Program-made: the position numbers and the translations under genes
Source: Gnetum montanum
Lineage: Eukaryota > Streptophyta > Gnetopsida > Gnetales > Gnetaceae
Assembly (NCBI GenBank): GCA_015680685.1
Contig: MNCI01001919.1
Span: 528,336 to 592,335 of the forward strand
Direction: 5' to 3'
Length of the DNA stretch: 64,000 nucleotides
Notes under the pieces: model-generated
Databases searched by the model: none
What the model was told of the DNA's origin: nothing
What the model saw: only the letters and a program-made list of their open reading frames with translations
Shown here: piece by piece, positions 35,047-47,079 of the stretch
Layout of the letters: every line of letters starts with the position of its first letter
Position numbering within the stretch: position 1 is the first letter of the stretch

Positions 35047-35491
35047 AGAAAGAAAAAGGAATGGCAAAGAGACATGGATGATCAATCAATACAAGTGAAA
35101 TGTTGAAGACTCAACTTCAAAGAAAAGAGGAATCATCAATTGTAGTAACATGTGTAACTGAATATATCCAACAACTATGTAATGGAATGGTTGGATATAA
35201 AGTAGTGCTTAGCAAAGCAAATGCTACTACTGTAGAGAGAGAATCGTAGTCGAAGATAGTTATAGATCTTGAATCAGTTGGTCATAACAAATAATTATAG
35301 TTGCCCCTTTTCATTATTTTCCCATTCTACCCCTTTTTTCTTTAACGATGTACTTCCTGTTCATTCCTTTTGATACTAAAATAAAATAATATTTTCCTAC
35401 ATGTTGTTACTTTTCTTAAATGTACATGTGTTCTATGATAATAATAAAATGAGTTTTTTTTTTTCATTTTGGTTCCTAAATCGTGGTTTTC

Positions 35492-35501
35492 TTGGATACC
35501 A
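35492..35501 (-). promoter_or_regulatory. Primer-binding site of C
   Basis: Element strand TGGTATCCAA two bases after the 5' LTR; the first seven bases equal the iMet-tRNA site TGGTATC. Confidence 0.6.
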
Positions 35502-35503
35502 AA

Positions 35504-36017
35504 TGTGACATCTTGTTCTTGAATGTCATAAAAATACGAATGCCTAATTTATTATATTCATCATGGATAACATATCAAAAATATTATAAACACTTAAATA
35601 ATGAATTAATTAGTAGATAAATAACTGACACTAAATAATTAAGCAAGGAAAGAAAAATGGAAGAATTGTATTAATGGAAGAGAGTACTATAACACCCTTT
35701 TGGGTTGTCTTCCTATGTCACTTAAGCCTTAGAGGCAATCTAGCACTGCCACCATAGTTAGGCCTATAACCCAACCAGAAGGGTGGGCTAGTTTCCTTCC
35801 TATCCTGCTTCATCCGGGTCTTATTAATTGCCTCTCTAGGCTATGCAACTCCATGTCGGCATGACCTCTAACCTTGGCCTTAAATAGCATAGGTCAAACC
35901 CTTTCCCAAGGGATACATGAATAGTCATAACTCCTCATAATGAGGTACCCATTCATTAGAATGTTAATTACATTGTTTACAATTGTTTCCACCCTTAACA
36001 AGGGATGGGATGTTACA
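35504..36017 (-). repeat. 5' LTR of chromovirus C
   Basis: 514-bp partner of 16632-17146, TGTGACATC...GGGATGGGATGTTACA, with intact inverted TGT/ACA ends. Confidence 0.9.
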
Positions 36018-36022
36018 ATAGA

Positions 36023-36830
36023 GGAAAATATAAGAGCTATGGTGGTTTTCCCAGTTCTCCATCTTCCTCTTCCTCTTCAAAGTCCAATTTTGATGAAGAT
36101 GAATGTAGGTATCAAGATAGAGATATCCTTAGGGGTCACAATGAAGATAAAAATAGAAATAGATGAGATCATCATAATCAAAAAATAGAATGACATGTTT
36201 GATGATGATGAACCCTTGTTGGCTACTAGGAGCATGATGTAGATAACAAAGGTAGTTAGAATATCCCACAGGCATCAAAGGGAAAGCTGCATCAAAATAC
36301 CTAATATGAATAACATCCCTAAATTTGTAGAAGGCTATAACTCTAATTCACAACATAACTTACAAGCCTTCAATGATGCCTAAAGCTTGTAGAACATTGA
36401 AAGTGAGTGGCAAAAGATTATGCTCTTTTGTAGGATACTAATAGATGAAGCTGAATATTGGTGTAGATTGTTGGAACTAGATTTAATCCACTGATGATCC
36501 ACAATGCGAGAACTCTTCAAAAAAAATACCAAACCTATGAGAGAGTGTTCAACTTGATAAAAAAAATCCAAGGATGGAAGTAATAACAACATTCATCGTT
36601 GGATGTTTCCTTGGAGAGATACTATTCTCTACTACCTAGATGTCCAAGCCATGGTTTTTCTCAAAAAGAGCAGCTTCTCCACACCATATATGGGCTTCAT
36701 GATAAAACAAGGGATACCCTTGGGATTTATGTCCAAGGTCATTTATCCAAATTAAAAGTCCATCGAATACAAAGGCTAGTTGAGTGGTGGCAAAAGAAGA
36801 AGGAGAGCTATGTAAATGAGAGAATGTAGA
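36023..36830 (+). pseudogene. Gag of E, main part
   Basis: Continuation of 16368-16631 after C. Blocks: FDDDEPLLATRS (about 36197), MNNIPKFVEGYNSNSQHNLQ (about 36305), WQKIMLFCRILIDEAEYW (about 36410), ELFKKKYQTYERVF (about 36505). The 36599-36829 frame gives RYYSLLPRCPSHGFSQKEQLLHTIYGL, the gypsy gag signature (RF..LL..CP.HG.....Q...FY.GL). Multiple stops. Beyond it (36900-38400) there is a Pro/Ser/His-rich reading without protease motif. Confidence 0.8.
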
Positions 36831-36839
36831 GGAATATAA

Positions 36840-39800
36840 CTAGGACACAACTCTTCAAAACAAGAGGATCCATATCTATGATGAGGAAAAAGAAGGAGAT
36901 CTTGATGAGGTGATTTGATAACAAACCTTGCTAATACAAATGTCTACTGCTAAAATTGAAGCAAGGATAGATAAGATGTGAGAGTTAATGAATGAAAAAG
37001 TCATAACTTACATGAAAACCTTAGAGACGAGGATAGCAAAAAAAGGATCAAGTGATCAAAACAAGAAGAGAAAAATGAACAAAGTAATAGGTAGGAACAC
37101 TTATTGGTAAGAAAAATAACTATAAGAGAAGAGGCTATAGACTCAACCATAGAAAAGGATGATGGATGTGACATCTACCAATACCATCATCCAAAGGGCT
37201 ATTGCTAGGTAATGTTACATCTACATGGGCTTGGGGATTTTTCTTTGAATCCCATGTTTGCACAAAATAAAATGCCTAGGAAATTACCTTAATCACAAGG
37301 TAATTATAGGTGATCTTATCAGCAACCATACTATTTGAATGGGATTTCTTATGAGCCTCAACACTACTATTAATTGCAATGGAAAAATCCATAGTCATGG
37401 GGAAGGCCATCAACAAACTAGAAATACCCTTATCACCAATAGACCCATATGACTACTATGTTCAACAACCTATTTCTCCAAATGGTTCTACTTCCTCTAC
37501 CTCAAATTGCTACTATCACTCTCACAAATATCATCAACCTATAGCATCTCCTATGGGATCACCATCTCACACCTCTCATCCTCTATCACATCCTTAATAT
37601 TCTCATACTTTCCTCCACCATATGTCACCAATAATAACATAGGAAGTATTGGCATCACAACATTAACAAAAGAATGCTACTTGTGTTGTAAACATACATG
37701 TAAATGATAATGCTAGTAGATATCAACCACAGTCTCAAAAATGTTTTTTCGTTAGGACAATTTCCACACATGAGCCCAAAACTTAAAGACCTATTGGATT
37801 ATCAAAACTAGCACAAGGCTAGCCAAGTGCAACACCTTTCCTTATCAAAACAATGTCTCCCAATCTTATGCAAGAGCCAATAGCCATTACCACTCCAATG
37901 CAAGACGTAAAAGATGAACCTATCACTATGGAAAGATAGACAATTCCATGCATCACTAATAATGATAAAGGATGTAGTTGTGGGTTAAAAGTTCAAAATA
38001 TTAACATAATCACTATACCAACCCACAACATATGTGAAAAACAAGTGCGTGAACAAATGGAAGCATGGGACACTAAACCAAAAGATACCCAATGGCCAAA
38101 AAATGAGAACCTAAAATCATCTAAAACATGCATGGAACAATCTAAATCACTTATTAACTCCTATCATAAGAAAGTGATCCAAACTAAGAACTTACGTGTA
38201 AATATAGAACCATAATCATACACCAATAGAAAGAGGAACCAAAGACTTAGATGATCAAAACTCAATTACCATCAATATTCCATGGGATGGTAATTGGAAA
38301 ACTAAGTCACTAAGGATGGTAGGAGAGAAACCCCAAGTGTATGATCCAGGAAAACTAGGGTCCATTTTCCAAACACTCACCCATAAGTTTAGTCATGGGG
38401 GAGATACCAATCATGATTAAGGAATTAACAAGTGTTTTTCAATTATTTTTCTTTTACAATATATTTTTGATTTTTAATTTTTTGTCATGCCTTTTCACAT
38501 TTCTTACCAATTTTCACATTCTTTGATATCTTTTACTTCTTTTATGCTTTTCCATTTCTTAAACCATTTGCAATTCTTTGATATTTACTACTTTTTAATC
38601 TTTTTTATTATTAATATCATTTACAATTTTCCATACTTTGTTTACATGTTACTTGTACATATTTCTATCAATTTTGAATAAAACACATTGAATAAAGCAA
38701 GATGTAATTCCAATAAGGTGAATATTTATCTTTTTCATCAAATCATAAGGGACTAGTTATTTGTATAGTGAGACTACACCACCCATCCATCAATTCCAGC
38801 AATTAGAAATTCTTACCATGGCCATAATGATATTCTTTCCATCATCAAACTAAGAATAAACTTGTGATCATTATGCCTAGATAGAAAAGTGAAGAACCAA
38901 CTAGGAATGTAAAGGGTGTGAAATCAAGGGGATTGTGGATTTTCTTAGATTATTACTATGAGTTCTATCCTATTGTTAAAGTTGTATTATGTCCTTGTAG
39001 ATCTAATGAAAAATGGAAGTAAGAGTACAATAAGTGTTGCCTTACCATGTCACTAGAAAGACATGTTAACCATGCCTGAAGGTATGTGGCTTTTCAGAAA
39101 TCTAAAAAATAAAAAGTTCAATGAATAAACTCCTCCCTTGGACAACACTCTAAGTTATAATACTGCTTGCAATGGTGATAGTCTTATGGTGGTGAATTTG
39201 AGAGGTGAAATAATGCAATGTCATTGGATGTGGCTTGGACTTGGTTTAAATCTTGGATAAAAGGGCTAATGATTACTTTAACCACTTCTAAAATACAAGA
39301 ATTCATTATGCCTATCATAAGATACCTCATGTCCAAATTTTAGCAATCCCTACTATAATCCATCTTAACTCATTGTATATTTAATCATAACTTGTGGTTT
39401 TGTATAATATAGTGTTATTTTCCCCTATCTAGTGATACTAACATGTGTGTTTTGCTAACTAGCTATGTCTTACATTCAACTCCTTAAGTGACGAAGGACA
39501 CTTTTAGGCATGGTTATACAAGGGAACTAAGGGCCTACTTTAGGGAGGATCCACTTGTATAACTCTTGTATTTCATACTTTGAAGGCAATTCCACATCAT
39601 TTTATGCCTTCCAAAACATCTACTAATCTTTCTATATCATCTAATAATCTATTCATACATCAGAACTTCATTATCCATTTCTTGTCCATACCATTAACTA
39701 TTGTTGCTCATGATTCCTTCCTCATGAATCTTGAGTGCTAAATTGTTGAAAACTATGCATCACTCATGTCCCATGATCCTCTAGACAAGCTTTACATCTA

Positions 39801-40978
39801 CTAGACATTCCATCTCACTCATTTATTTTCCAAGAAAAATCAATAGAAAATTTAAAATTTTTTAATAATGGTGTCATATTTATGATGTATGATCTGTGAT
39901 GTCATGCAGATAAAAATAGTATATATATGCATGGGAGTTAGTGAGATTTTTCTCTTCCTCATTTTTCAACAAGAGAATTTTTGTAGTTTTTTTAGAACTC
40001 TTATGCACTAGCTTCTAAAGGCCATAACTTTGGCCTTGTAGCTCTAATTTCAAAAATTCTTAAATTTTGTTGACCCTAAAGTGCTCAACTTGGTCATGGG
40101 GGGTGCATTGGGTGATATAAGCAAAAATTTGAAAATTTGAGCCAAAAATTCCTAACATCGAGAAGATACTATAAAGAGTAAGTACAAAGAAATAATGATA
40201 ATCTTAAAGTTAATCAATCAATCTAAGGCCAAAAATATTTAGATAATACTCCTAATAGATCATATCAAATATTTCAAACATAATAAGCAAGGAAAAAGAT
40301 ACAAGGCCATAAGTAACTGAAAAATATAATACCTAATGGGTTCCCAGTTTACAAATTTTTCTAACTCTACAATCATAATATGATAAGTACTTGATCTAAC
40401 CAAGGGTATCAGTAAGGTAAAGAGTTATTAAGAACTAGTGTGAACATTCTAGTAATTTCATAACCTTGTTGATTGTAAATGGCCCCAAAGAGACCACCAG
40501 AAGAAGAACCTTCATAACATAGAAACTATAAAGATGCAACTCCAAGAGTCTCCATTATGTCCCATACTAATCAATAATAGTGAATGTAACTTAGAAGAAA
40601 TGTACCAATTTGGGTGAAATAAAGTGGCCAATGCAATAGTTAAAATCAAAGGAGCCTTTGTGCCATACTTAGTAGAGAGGACATATGGAAAAAGAAGACA
40701 AGGATAGAAGAGGAGAGAATTTTCAAAAGCCTAACAACAAAGGAAAGAAGATAATAGAAGAGCCACCACCACCTAAACTACAAACTACATCAATCCAATT
40801 CAATTTTTTTTTATTTTTTCATGTAACTATGTCATTTTTGTACACATTACTATAGCACTTAGAATAAGTCAGTAGTTAGAGTCAATCAATAATCTTGTAC
40901 CTTTTCAATGTTTTAAAGAAAGTAAGGTCCCATCCTATTAACTTGAGGACTAGTTTTTAGTCAATCATGGAGGTATTA
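36840..40978. other. 3' interior of E without pol
   Basis: About 4.1 kb. The first 1.5 kb resembles a Pro/Thr/Ser-rich gag tail ('LQMVLLPLPQ', 'PSHTSHPLSHP'). After 38400 it is AT-rich with no coding motif. RT, RNase H and integrase motifs are absent, unlike D. A block at 39050-39084 is shared with the 3' part of D. This supports E being a pol-less derivative mobilised in trans. Confidence 0.6.
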
Positions 40979-42029
40979 TGAATCATTATTTTGCTAATAT
41001 ATCATACCTTCTATGTCATAGATGCTACATCGCATCTATGTTGTAGCATCCCTATTAGTGCGTCTCAATTTGCTGCTATGTTTTGGATGTTATATCGCAT
41101 CTAAAATGTCATAGATGTGATGTTGCATCTATTTGTTAAATTAAAACTTTTTTCCACTAATGAGATCATAACTACAATATCGTATCTATGATGTTGTATA
41201 TCAAATATCGTAGCACATGCTATGACATTATAGATCCAATATCGTAGGATGTGTGCAACCTATAAATATAGCACTTAGGTGCATGAATTTGCATAAGTTT
41301 CATTCCATCCTTAGGTAGATTCATACAATCTTATTTCATATTTGTAGTGATAGAGTGAATGCCCATAGTATGGTGTTTTGTAGCTATATAAAATCTTTAT
41401 TTGAGTGAAGTGTACTTAGATACAGTTCATGTCTAGAAATAAAACCGAGATTTCTTTTCATCATTGTACCATCAACTTAGTTTTACTATTTTACTTAGCA
41501 TATTTTTTACTATTTTCTTAGTTTAATCATTTACATTTCCAATCACTTTACTTTCTTATTCATTAGTAAATTTGAATGAGTACCACTAGTTTCGAGCATT
41601 TAAGTGTAATCATTTGGTAATCCCAATAGTGTTATAGCTTGGTTCGCCCAGTAGCATAATGCTTGGTAACCCAATAACAGTTACATGAGCCCAAAATGTG
41701 TATAGTAAGCCAAGACCAAATGCTCATCACTCTAGGCTAGATTAGATTTATATTACCATAATTACTTGGATTTTGGATTAAATTTCATTCTCAATTATGT
41801 TTATTGCTAGGAGTAATTAGGGCCTAACAACATCAATTATCATATGCCTCACTTTGGACTAAACCATACATGACAAAGGTACCACTAGTCCAAGTGGGAA
41901 GATAGTATCCTATGATCAATGCTTAACAATCTAAATGCCACAACTAGTTTCTTCCATGGAATTTAACTGGATCATGTGTGAATGCTTGTGATTCATATGG
42001 TTGGGCATAGGGGAACCTACCACTCATCA
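40979..42029 (+). repeat. 3' LTR of element E
   Basis: 1051-bp partner of 15200-16236. Starts TGAATCATTATTTTGC, ends CCACTCATCA, TATA box at 41261-41268. F LTR sequence resumes at 42030. Confidence 0.88.
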
Positions 42030-42188
42030 CCATCTAAGCTCTTGTCCCAATATTTTATCTTGATACCATCTTATCCTAAACATATCATGATCTTGTATTA
42101 ATCTTATATTTTCAAGTCCTACAAGATCCACATGCATATTTTCCACATTCTCCATTTTTCAAGGTTTTAAGATACCAAAAGATCAACA
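42030..42188 (-). repeat. 5' LTR of F, part 2
   Basis: Starts CCATCTAAGCTC and ends AAGATCAACA. Matches 4720-4894 of the left LTR ('caagtcctacaagatccacatgca', 'cattctccatttt'). TGATT follows at 42189, equal to 3638-3642. Confidence 0.82.
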
Positions 42189-42193
42189 TGATT

Positions 42194-43850
42194 CATGTTA
42201 CGCAATCATGACTAAAACATTGTTAAAAGTTAAAATTAAATATAAATTAATTTAAGGGGAAAAAGTAATACTAATCTTTCCTAAGTGATGAATATTCATT
42301 CCTATTTATTGTACATGTCCTAAACACATATATTTACTACTAGGATTGTCAAACATAACACTGCTAGACTAACTGCTAAAATTACTAGTTTACCTAATGA
42401 ACATATGTTACACTTGAAGTGGTTGCTCTTGTTTCACCATATTCTAATGTGCTATGGAAAGTAAATTTTTAGCTAAGTACATATAAAAGTAAACATTAAA
42501 TTGTATGCTTAAGAAGATAAAATCACATTAGGAGTAAATTCTATGATAGATAAACGTGTTACAATGATATGAATAATCTTAATCTTTATTATCATTTGTT
42601 CCTAGTGTTTAGGTACAAATTACTCAAATAAAGACTCCAAAAAATCACTTCAAATCATGTTACAACTACTATTTGACTATTATAAATTACAAAATGAAAC
42701 TACAAGAGTTTGGCTATAACTATGATCAAAAGGTGCATTTAATATGGTAGGTGAATGATCTTTATAGTCTTTACCAATCCTAGATACATCATATCTATGA
42801 TGTCATATGGAAACATATGACATCATAGCCCTCACATAAATACTTCATCATGAAATGATGAAAATACATGATAGAAATTAACTTCATGAGAGAGTTATAT
42901 GGCTTAATAAATAGAAAAGTCAAAAGTACATTCTCTATTTTGATACTAACTAAGTTTGAAATTTGGTAACATTAATATATCAAAAACTTTGAGGAAATGT
43001 ACAATAAAAAAAATATTTTTATTTTAATGGTATCATAGGAGGCCTTAATTCTAATGGAAATTATTTTTTGTTGCTATTCTTCATTAGTTATGATGCACAA
43101 TTAGTAGTACATGAATGAGATCTTATCATCAAAGAATTAAAACAAGTAAATAACATATAATTTTTCATGAAGATAAAATATGACAACTATGTAATATAAA
43201 TAATATTGAAGATGAATACCATAGTTTCCTTTAATAACCTAAATTGGAGCACATTAGACATAGATATGATATTATACCTTCAAATTTAGTTGATTTATTC
43301 TAAATGTTACCAAGAATACTTAGTAATTTTCTTAATGATATTTGCAAAACCCATACCATGTATCTTTTAACTATCCAATAGATCCAAGGGATCTATGGAC
43401 ATAATAAAATTTTATTTTCAATATCAATTATTAATACTCAATCATACATCTTTTATATATTCTACATTTGAATATTAAAATCTAATTACCTTTGTAGTTT
43501 TTCTTTGATAGCAATTATACCCTCATAAATATTGGATTATTCATATATCCTTTTATATTATACACAAATGCATATTTTTTTCTTTATTATGTGCATTTAA
43601 TTATGTATATTTTATATTTCTATTATAAATTAATTATTTATAGATTAAATTTAGCAATGGATCAAGGATTAGATCAATATTGGAAAACTAGTAAAGTTAT
43701 CTTGTTATATAAAATAATTTAAACTATTATTGAATGATTATTGTAATTAATTCTTGAATGATTATTGTAAAATTATCTTGTTATATAAAATAATTAAACT
43801 ATTATTGAAAAGAGAATCAATTCTTAGGCTAAAGTTAACCAATTCAAGTA
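42194..43850. other. AT-rich stretch, nothing recognised
   Basis: No coding motif, LTR pair or tandem repeat stands out. This is the sequence flanking the copia element F on the right. CpG is almost absent. Confidence 0.5.
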
Positions 43851-43857
43851 AAGATAT

Positions 43858-45425
43858 CAAGTAGATTTTAGACAAAATCACTCCACTACTAATCACTTAG
43901 TTACTCTCAAACACTACACGAAGTTTGCAAGAAAAACTAATAAAAATTCTTTTATTTGTTTTATTAAGTCTGGAAAAGCATATTATTTAGTGGTTCACAC
44001 AAATTTTTGGTTGTACTTGTAAAAACCTAGATTCCCTTCAAAATTGATTAATGCAACTCAAAGATTGTATGATGCAGTGATTATGAAAACTATAGACAAT
44101 AATTAAAAAATTAATTCTAGAGAAAATTTAAAGTTGATCAAGATTATCCAATTTCTCTAATTCTTTTTAGTATCTTTATTACTGACATGTAGGAATGGTT
44201 GTACAAAAAGTACGATAGTTATGATATCATAGCTATATTCTATCTACTAAATCTTCTTCTATAGGTAGATGATACCATCTTAATTTTCACCACTACAAAA
44301 TGTTTGAAAAATATGTTATAAATTTTAGAAAATTATTTTTACTCATCTAGTCTTTGATTGAATCTAGATAAAACCAAATTTGAAATCTAGGACACAATAA
44401 ATACCTATTATAACTTACATTTTGGAGGTACCAATATGCAATTAGTAGATTCCTTTAAATAGTTGGATCTCATTTATATAAATAATTTCAAGTGAGGAAA
44501 GTGAATTAAAGAAAGAATAGAAAGAGGTTTCAAGGCTCTATATATTTTCAAAAGTAAGTATAAAAATTTAGGAATTTGATCATGAAAAATCATAAAACAA
44601 ATTTTTCATACTATTCTCTATTCTATTGTATTATATGGATGTGATGTTTGGGGACTTAGAATCAATGCTAAACTTTGACAAGTTATTGAAGGAGTATAAA
44701 AACCTTTTATTCCTGATAAGTAAAAGGTGAATATATAAATACCTTACTTAATGTTATTATGTAAATATGATTTATTATCTTTAGAAGTAAAAACCTTGTT
44801 CCAATTCACTATGGACACTCATGAATTATATATCTTAAGGAAAGATAAATTTTGTAAAGTTATTTGTGATGATTCAAAAGGCAATGGTTGGTATTTTCAA
44901 GGGATGTACTGGTTAAGAAAATAGAATATTTCTTGGAAGAAACTATAGCAAAATCCTAAGCATATTTTCCAATTAGTTAAGCATAAGTTTTTAACATAGT
45001 TGTGATTTAATGTATAAGGTAAGAAAAAAATATTTACATTTTTTAGATATAATAAAATAGATGGATAAGCTTAATATCTCTTAGTTTCTTTTGCAATCAA
45101 GTATCGATGTGACATCATCAAGCTTCACTTTAGTTTACATCATCTTAGAATTGAAAGTGAAAGATTAATTCAATGCCCCTTGACAACAATGTGTCTATAG
45201 GTCATGTGGGTTAGAAGCCTTGAGAATGAGTTTCATGTGTTTCTTTTTTGTATTGTAACTATCCATTTTAGGTAATTTTATAATATTGCAGCAAAAAGCA
45301 TATATGATTTGTTTTTGTTATTTTCTTTATTGCTTGGTCAATCTATAGAGTCTTTTTTTTTCTTATTTTTATTACAATGCAATATCTATCCAAAAGATCC
45401 TATGGGTCTTCAAATGTAATGATGC
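43858..45425 (+). pseudogene. LINE reverse transcriptase remnant, CR1/L2/jockey-like
   Basis: Reading the plus strand with frame slips: VDFRQNHSTTNHLVTLKH (cf. QAGFR..hST.DHi..L), FICFIKSGKAYYLV (fingers FiDf.KAFD.V), then LDDTILISTTTKCLKNML (YADDt-like catalytic block, about 44270), NLDKTKFEI, then DSFKYLDLIY, ERIERGFKALYIFKSKY, and SIVLYGCDVWGLRI (thumb/C-terminal). The tail KYRCDIIKLHFSLHHLRIESERL...ENEFHVFLFC follows to about 45250. This order is typical of LINE ORF2 C-terminal halves. The motif style is unlike the plant L1 clade (GFvkGRqI.DNI). Confidence 0.75.
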
Positions 45426-45484
45426 TTCAATTAATAAATATTTGATCATGCATATTTTACTCTTTATTATGTACAAGCATGAAC

Positions 45485-45868
45485 AAAAAATCACTATGGT
45501 AGAAATTAGAATGCTTAGAGGGATGCTGAATATTATCAAAAGAGATATATTTCACAACACAAACATTAGAGAAAGACTTGAAATAACTCTAATATTAGAT
45601 AAGTTATAAGAATGGTAGCTTAGATGTTCTAAGCATGGGAAAATAAGATCAGACAATGAGCCTATAAAATAAGGTTGCTACATCACTATTTAAAAAAAAG
45701 TCTCCAAAAGAAAGACTAGAAAAGATAGGGAGAAAAAGAAATTCAAGATGACCTGAAGACATTGCCAACAATGAAATATTTAGCTCTAAATAAAGATGAA
45801 TGAAGAAAAAGAATTCATGTAGCTCATTACATTTTGTTAAGAAATGGCTAAGATGATGATGATGACTC
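45485..45868 (+). mobile_element. 3' end of RTE-like LINE ending in GAT repeat
   Basis: Plus strand frames show VEIRMLRGMLNI and, near 45745-45840, the C-terminal block DLKTLPTMKYLALN...EKEFM, with alternate frame RIHVAHYILLRNG. This matches the 'D(M)KAL.....A.NR..WR.RIHVA' end of plant RTE elements. The sequence finishes with (GAT)4-5 at 45852-45865, as RTE elements end in short tandem repeats. 5'-truncated. Confidence 0.65.
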
Positions 45869-46181
45869 TTTATTATTTAAATGTTCTTATATAGTAGTCT
45901 ATTCATAAAGTATTTAGGATTCCAATCCTATCTAGGTCATACCCCCTATAACTTTTTTCTCATCAAACTAGAATTTTATGCTAGTTTTTAATTATAATTA
46001 AATATTAAATAAATCAACTTTATTAAGGAAGTACCTTAGGATGATGTTCTTCATAGATTTAGACCTAGGACATTCAAAAAAACTAGAGTTAGCCATTGAT
46101 TCACCATAATCAAAGCTATGATGTTCCTTTCATGAAACTTTCAATTTGATAGAAAATCCTTCATGGGTTACGTATTAGCCT

Positions 46182-46290
46182 TTTTCTTTTTCTCTCTCCT
46201 TCTCAATCTCTTCCTTTTCTTGTTCCTCTCAACTTTTCTCCCTCATTCTTCCTCCTCCATCCACACACACACACATACATACATCCCCCA
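46182..46290 (+). repeat. CT-rich stretch and CA/CATA microsatellite
   Basis: A pyrimidine-rich run (tttctctctccttctcaatctcttcc...) is followed by (CA)n(TACA)n at 46261-46284. Together these resemble a plant 5' UTR/promoter context but also occur in non-genic DNA. Confidence 0.6.
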
Positions 46291-47065
46291 TTGAAGTGAT
46301 GGATCATATTACATGTTGTAACGACGAAAAATGTTGGCAGTTGGAAAATACCAAACAAAATCCCGTGTACACAGTTTTAACCACGGATCCGTGCGAGGGC
46401 TATGCTGGAAAAACAAATCCAAGGCGCCGGGAACGGTCTTGTCGATCAAACAGGGACTTACTAATCAGTAAATCGATGAAGATTACGAATATTTTGTGGA
46501 ATGATATGATTCAGCGAGTCGCGAAATGAGAGAAAAGCGATGTGGATGAATGGTAACGACGACGATAACATCAACACGACAACAGGAATCAGACACGAGA
46601 GAAACGTGTGATTGCAAGATCTATAGTTTGACCTGGAGAAATAAGTATTTTATATATTCAAGTTACACTGGGGAGACCCTGATTGTTTTGTATAAAGCAA
46701 ACACAAAGCAACAAGAAATAAACAGACTGTCTGAGCAGAAGTGCAGAATAGAATCCGATCTACCTTGTAGGCCGGAGAAGGGATGCAAGGAAGGTCAAGT
46801 TCTGACGTCTATTGATCAACTGCTTCTGATCAATAGAAACTCACAAACCACACTAGATGATCTCTGGATCTCTGATCTGCTCCTTTTGCCTTAGGTAGTC
46901 TCTGCTCGGAGCTGCCGATAATCGCCAATGGAGAAAGTTGTGTCTTCACCAAAGGAGAATTGCTCTTACTGCCAATGCTCAAGCCAAGTATCTCTTGTCT
47001 CCGTCTCTCTTTTATTGTCCTTTGTTGTCGTCTATTGTCCTCATACTCTTTTCTTCGCCAACTGG

Positions 47066-47079
47066 GATATTTATAGGTT
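47066..47079 (-). promoter_or_regulatory. Candidate TATA box in CpG-rich block
   Basis: Plus strand gggatatttatagg; reverse complement CCTATAAATATCCC. A/G-rich leader sequence follows on the minus strand. Confidence 0.45.

Larger units (their letters stand above)
23158..35300 (+). pseudogene. Plant-mobile-domain (PMD)-like gene with introns, split by element D
   Basis: A plus-strand gene, antisense to C. Exon 1 includes ATG at 23182 and a block FFTTSRLVDLLVFP...GVLAEWFEQYDNKKITIFQLFFGAVTILPLDIKIVLGF, then (after one stop) LGEDPLIP. This resembles PMD proteins, which carry 'L..L.eRw...t.tF.lp.GEmT.tL.DV..llGLp..G..v'. Three GT-AG introns of 80-100 bases can be placed at 24183-24278, 34356-34447 and 34965-35046, each AT-rich. 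Later exons are Gln- and Pro-rich. D sits two bases after the first intron. PMD proteins are plant-specific and often carried by transposons; some act in silencing. Identification is moderate: only one domain block is clear. Confidence 0.5.
16632..36017 (-). mobile_element. Ty3/gypsy chromovirus C, with antisense PMD gene and nested element D
   Basis: LTRs at 16632-17146 and 35504-36017 (about 515 bp each). The bases next to them, ATAGG (16627-16631) and ATAGA (36018-36022), are a target-site duplication with one change, and the flanks join to rebuild the gag of E as seen in E2. The element strand is minus: tRNA-iMet-type primer site by the right LTR, polypurine tract by the left one. Reading right to left: leader with 5S-like piece and minisatellite, gag, protease, RT, RNase H, integrase and chromodomain. 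A plus-strand PMD-like gene lies between the 5' LTR and the leader and hosts element D. Confidence 0.88.
15200..42029 (+). mobile_element. Athila/Tat-like non-autonomous LTR element E, interrupted by C
   Basis: LTRs at 15200-16236 and 40979-42029 both start TGAATCAT and end CCACTCATCA. A primer-binding site for tRNA-Asp follows the left LTR, so the element reads on the plus strand. Its own interior, after removing C, is about 5.4 kb. It shows a gag (16368-16631, then 36023-36830) but no protease, RT or integrase that I can find. It lies within the 5' LTR of F, since F sequence is contiguous across it. No clean target-site duplication could be fixed. The gag matches those of D and E2. Confidence 0.82.
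3643..42188 (-). mobile_element. Ty1/copia-type LTR retrotransposon F, expanded by nested insertions
   Basis: The element is bounded by LTRs at 3643-4894 and 14155-15199 plus 42030-42188; the right LTR is interrupted by element E. Both LTRs begin TGAG on the plus strand and end TCAACA. The five bases before the left LTR (TGATT, 3638-3642) are repeated exactly after the right LTR (42189-42193), a perfect target-site duplication. A copia-type gag lies just inside the right LTR on the minus strand, so the 5' LTR is on the right. Without the insertions, the interior is only about 3.6 kb. I find gag but no recognisable pol, so this copy looks non-autonomous or deleted. Confidence 0.82.

Noticed and set aside
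46296-46529. Open frame MDHITCCNDEKCW... with CT-rich upstream, looked like the start of a real gene
   Set aside because: No domain recognised, the frame ends after 77 codons, and no splice donor or continuing exon was convincing. Kept only as part of the CpG-rich block.
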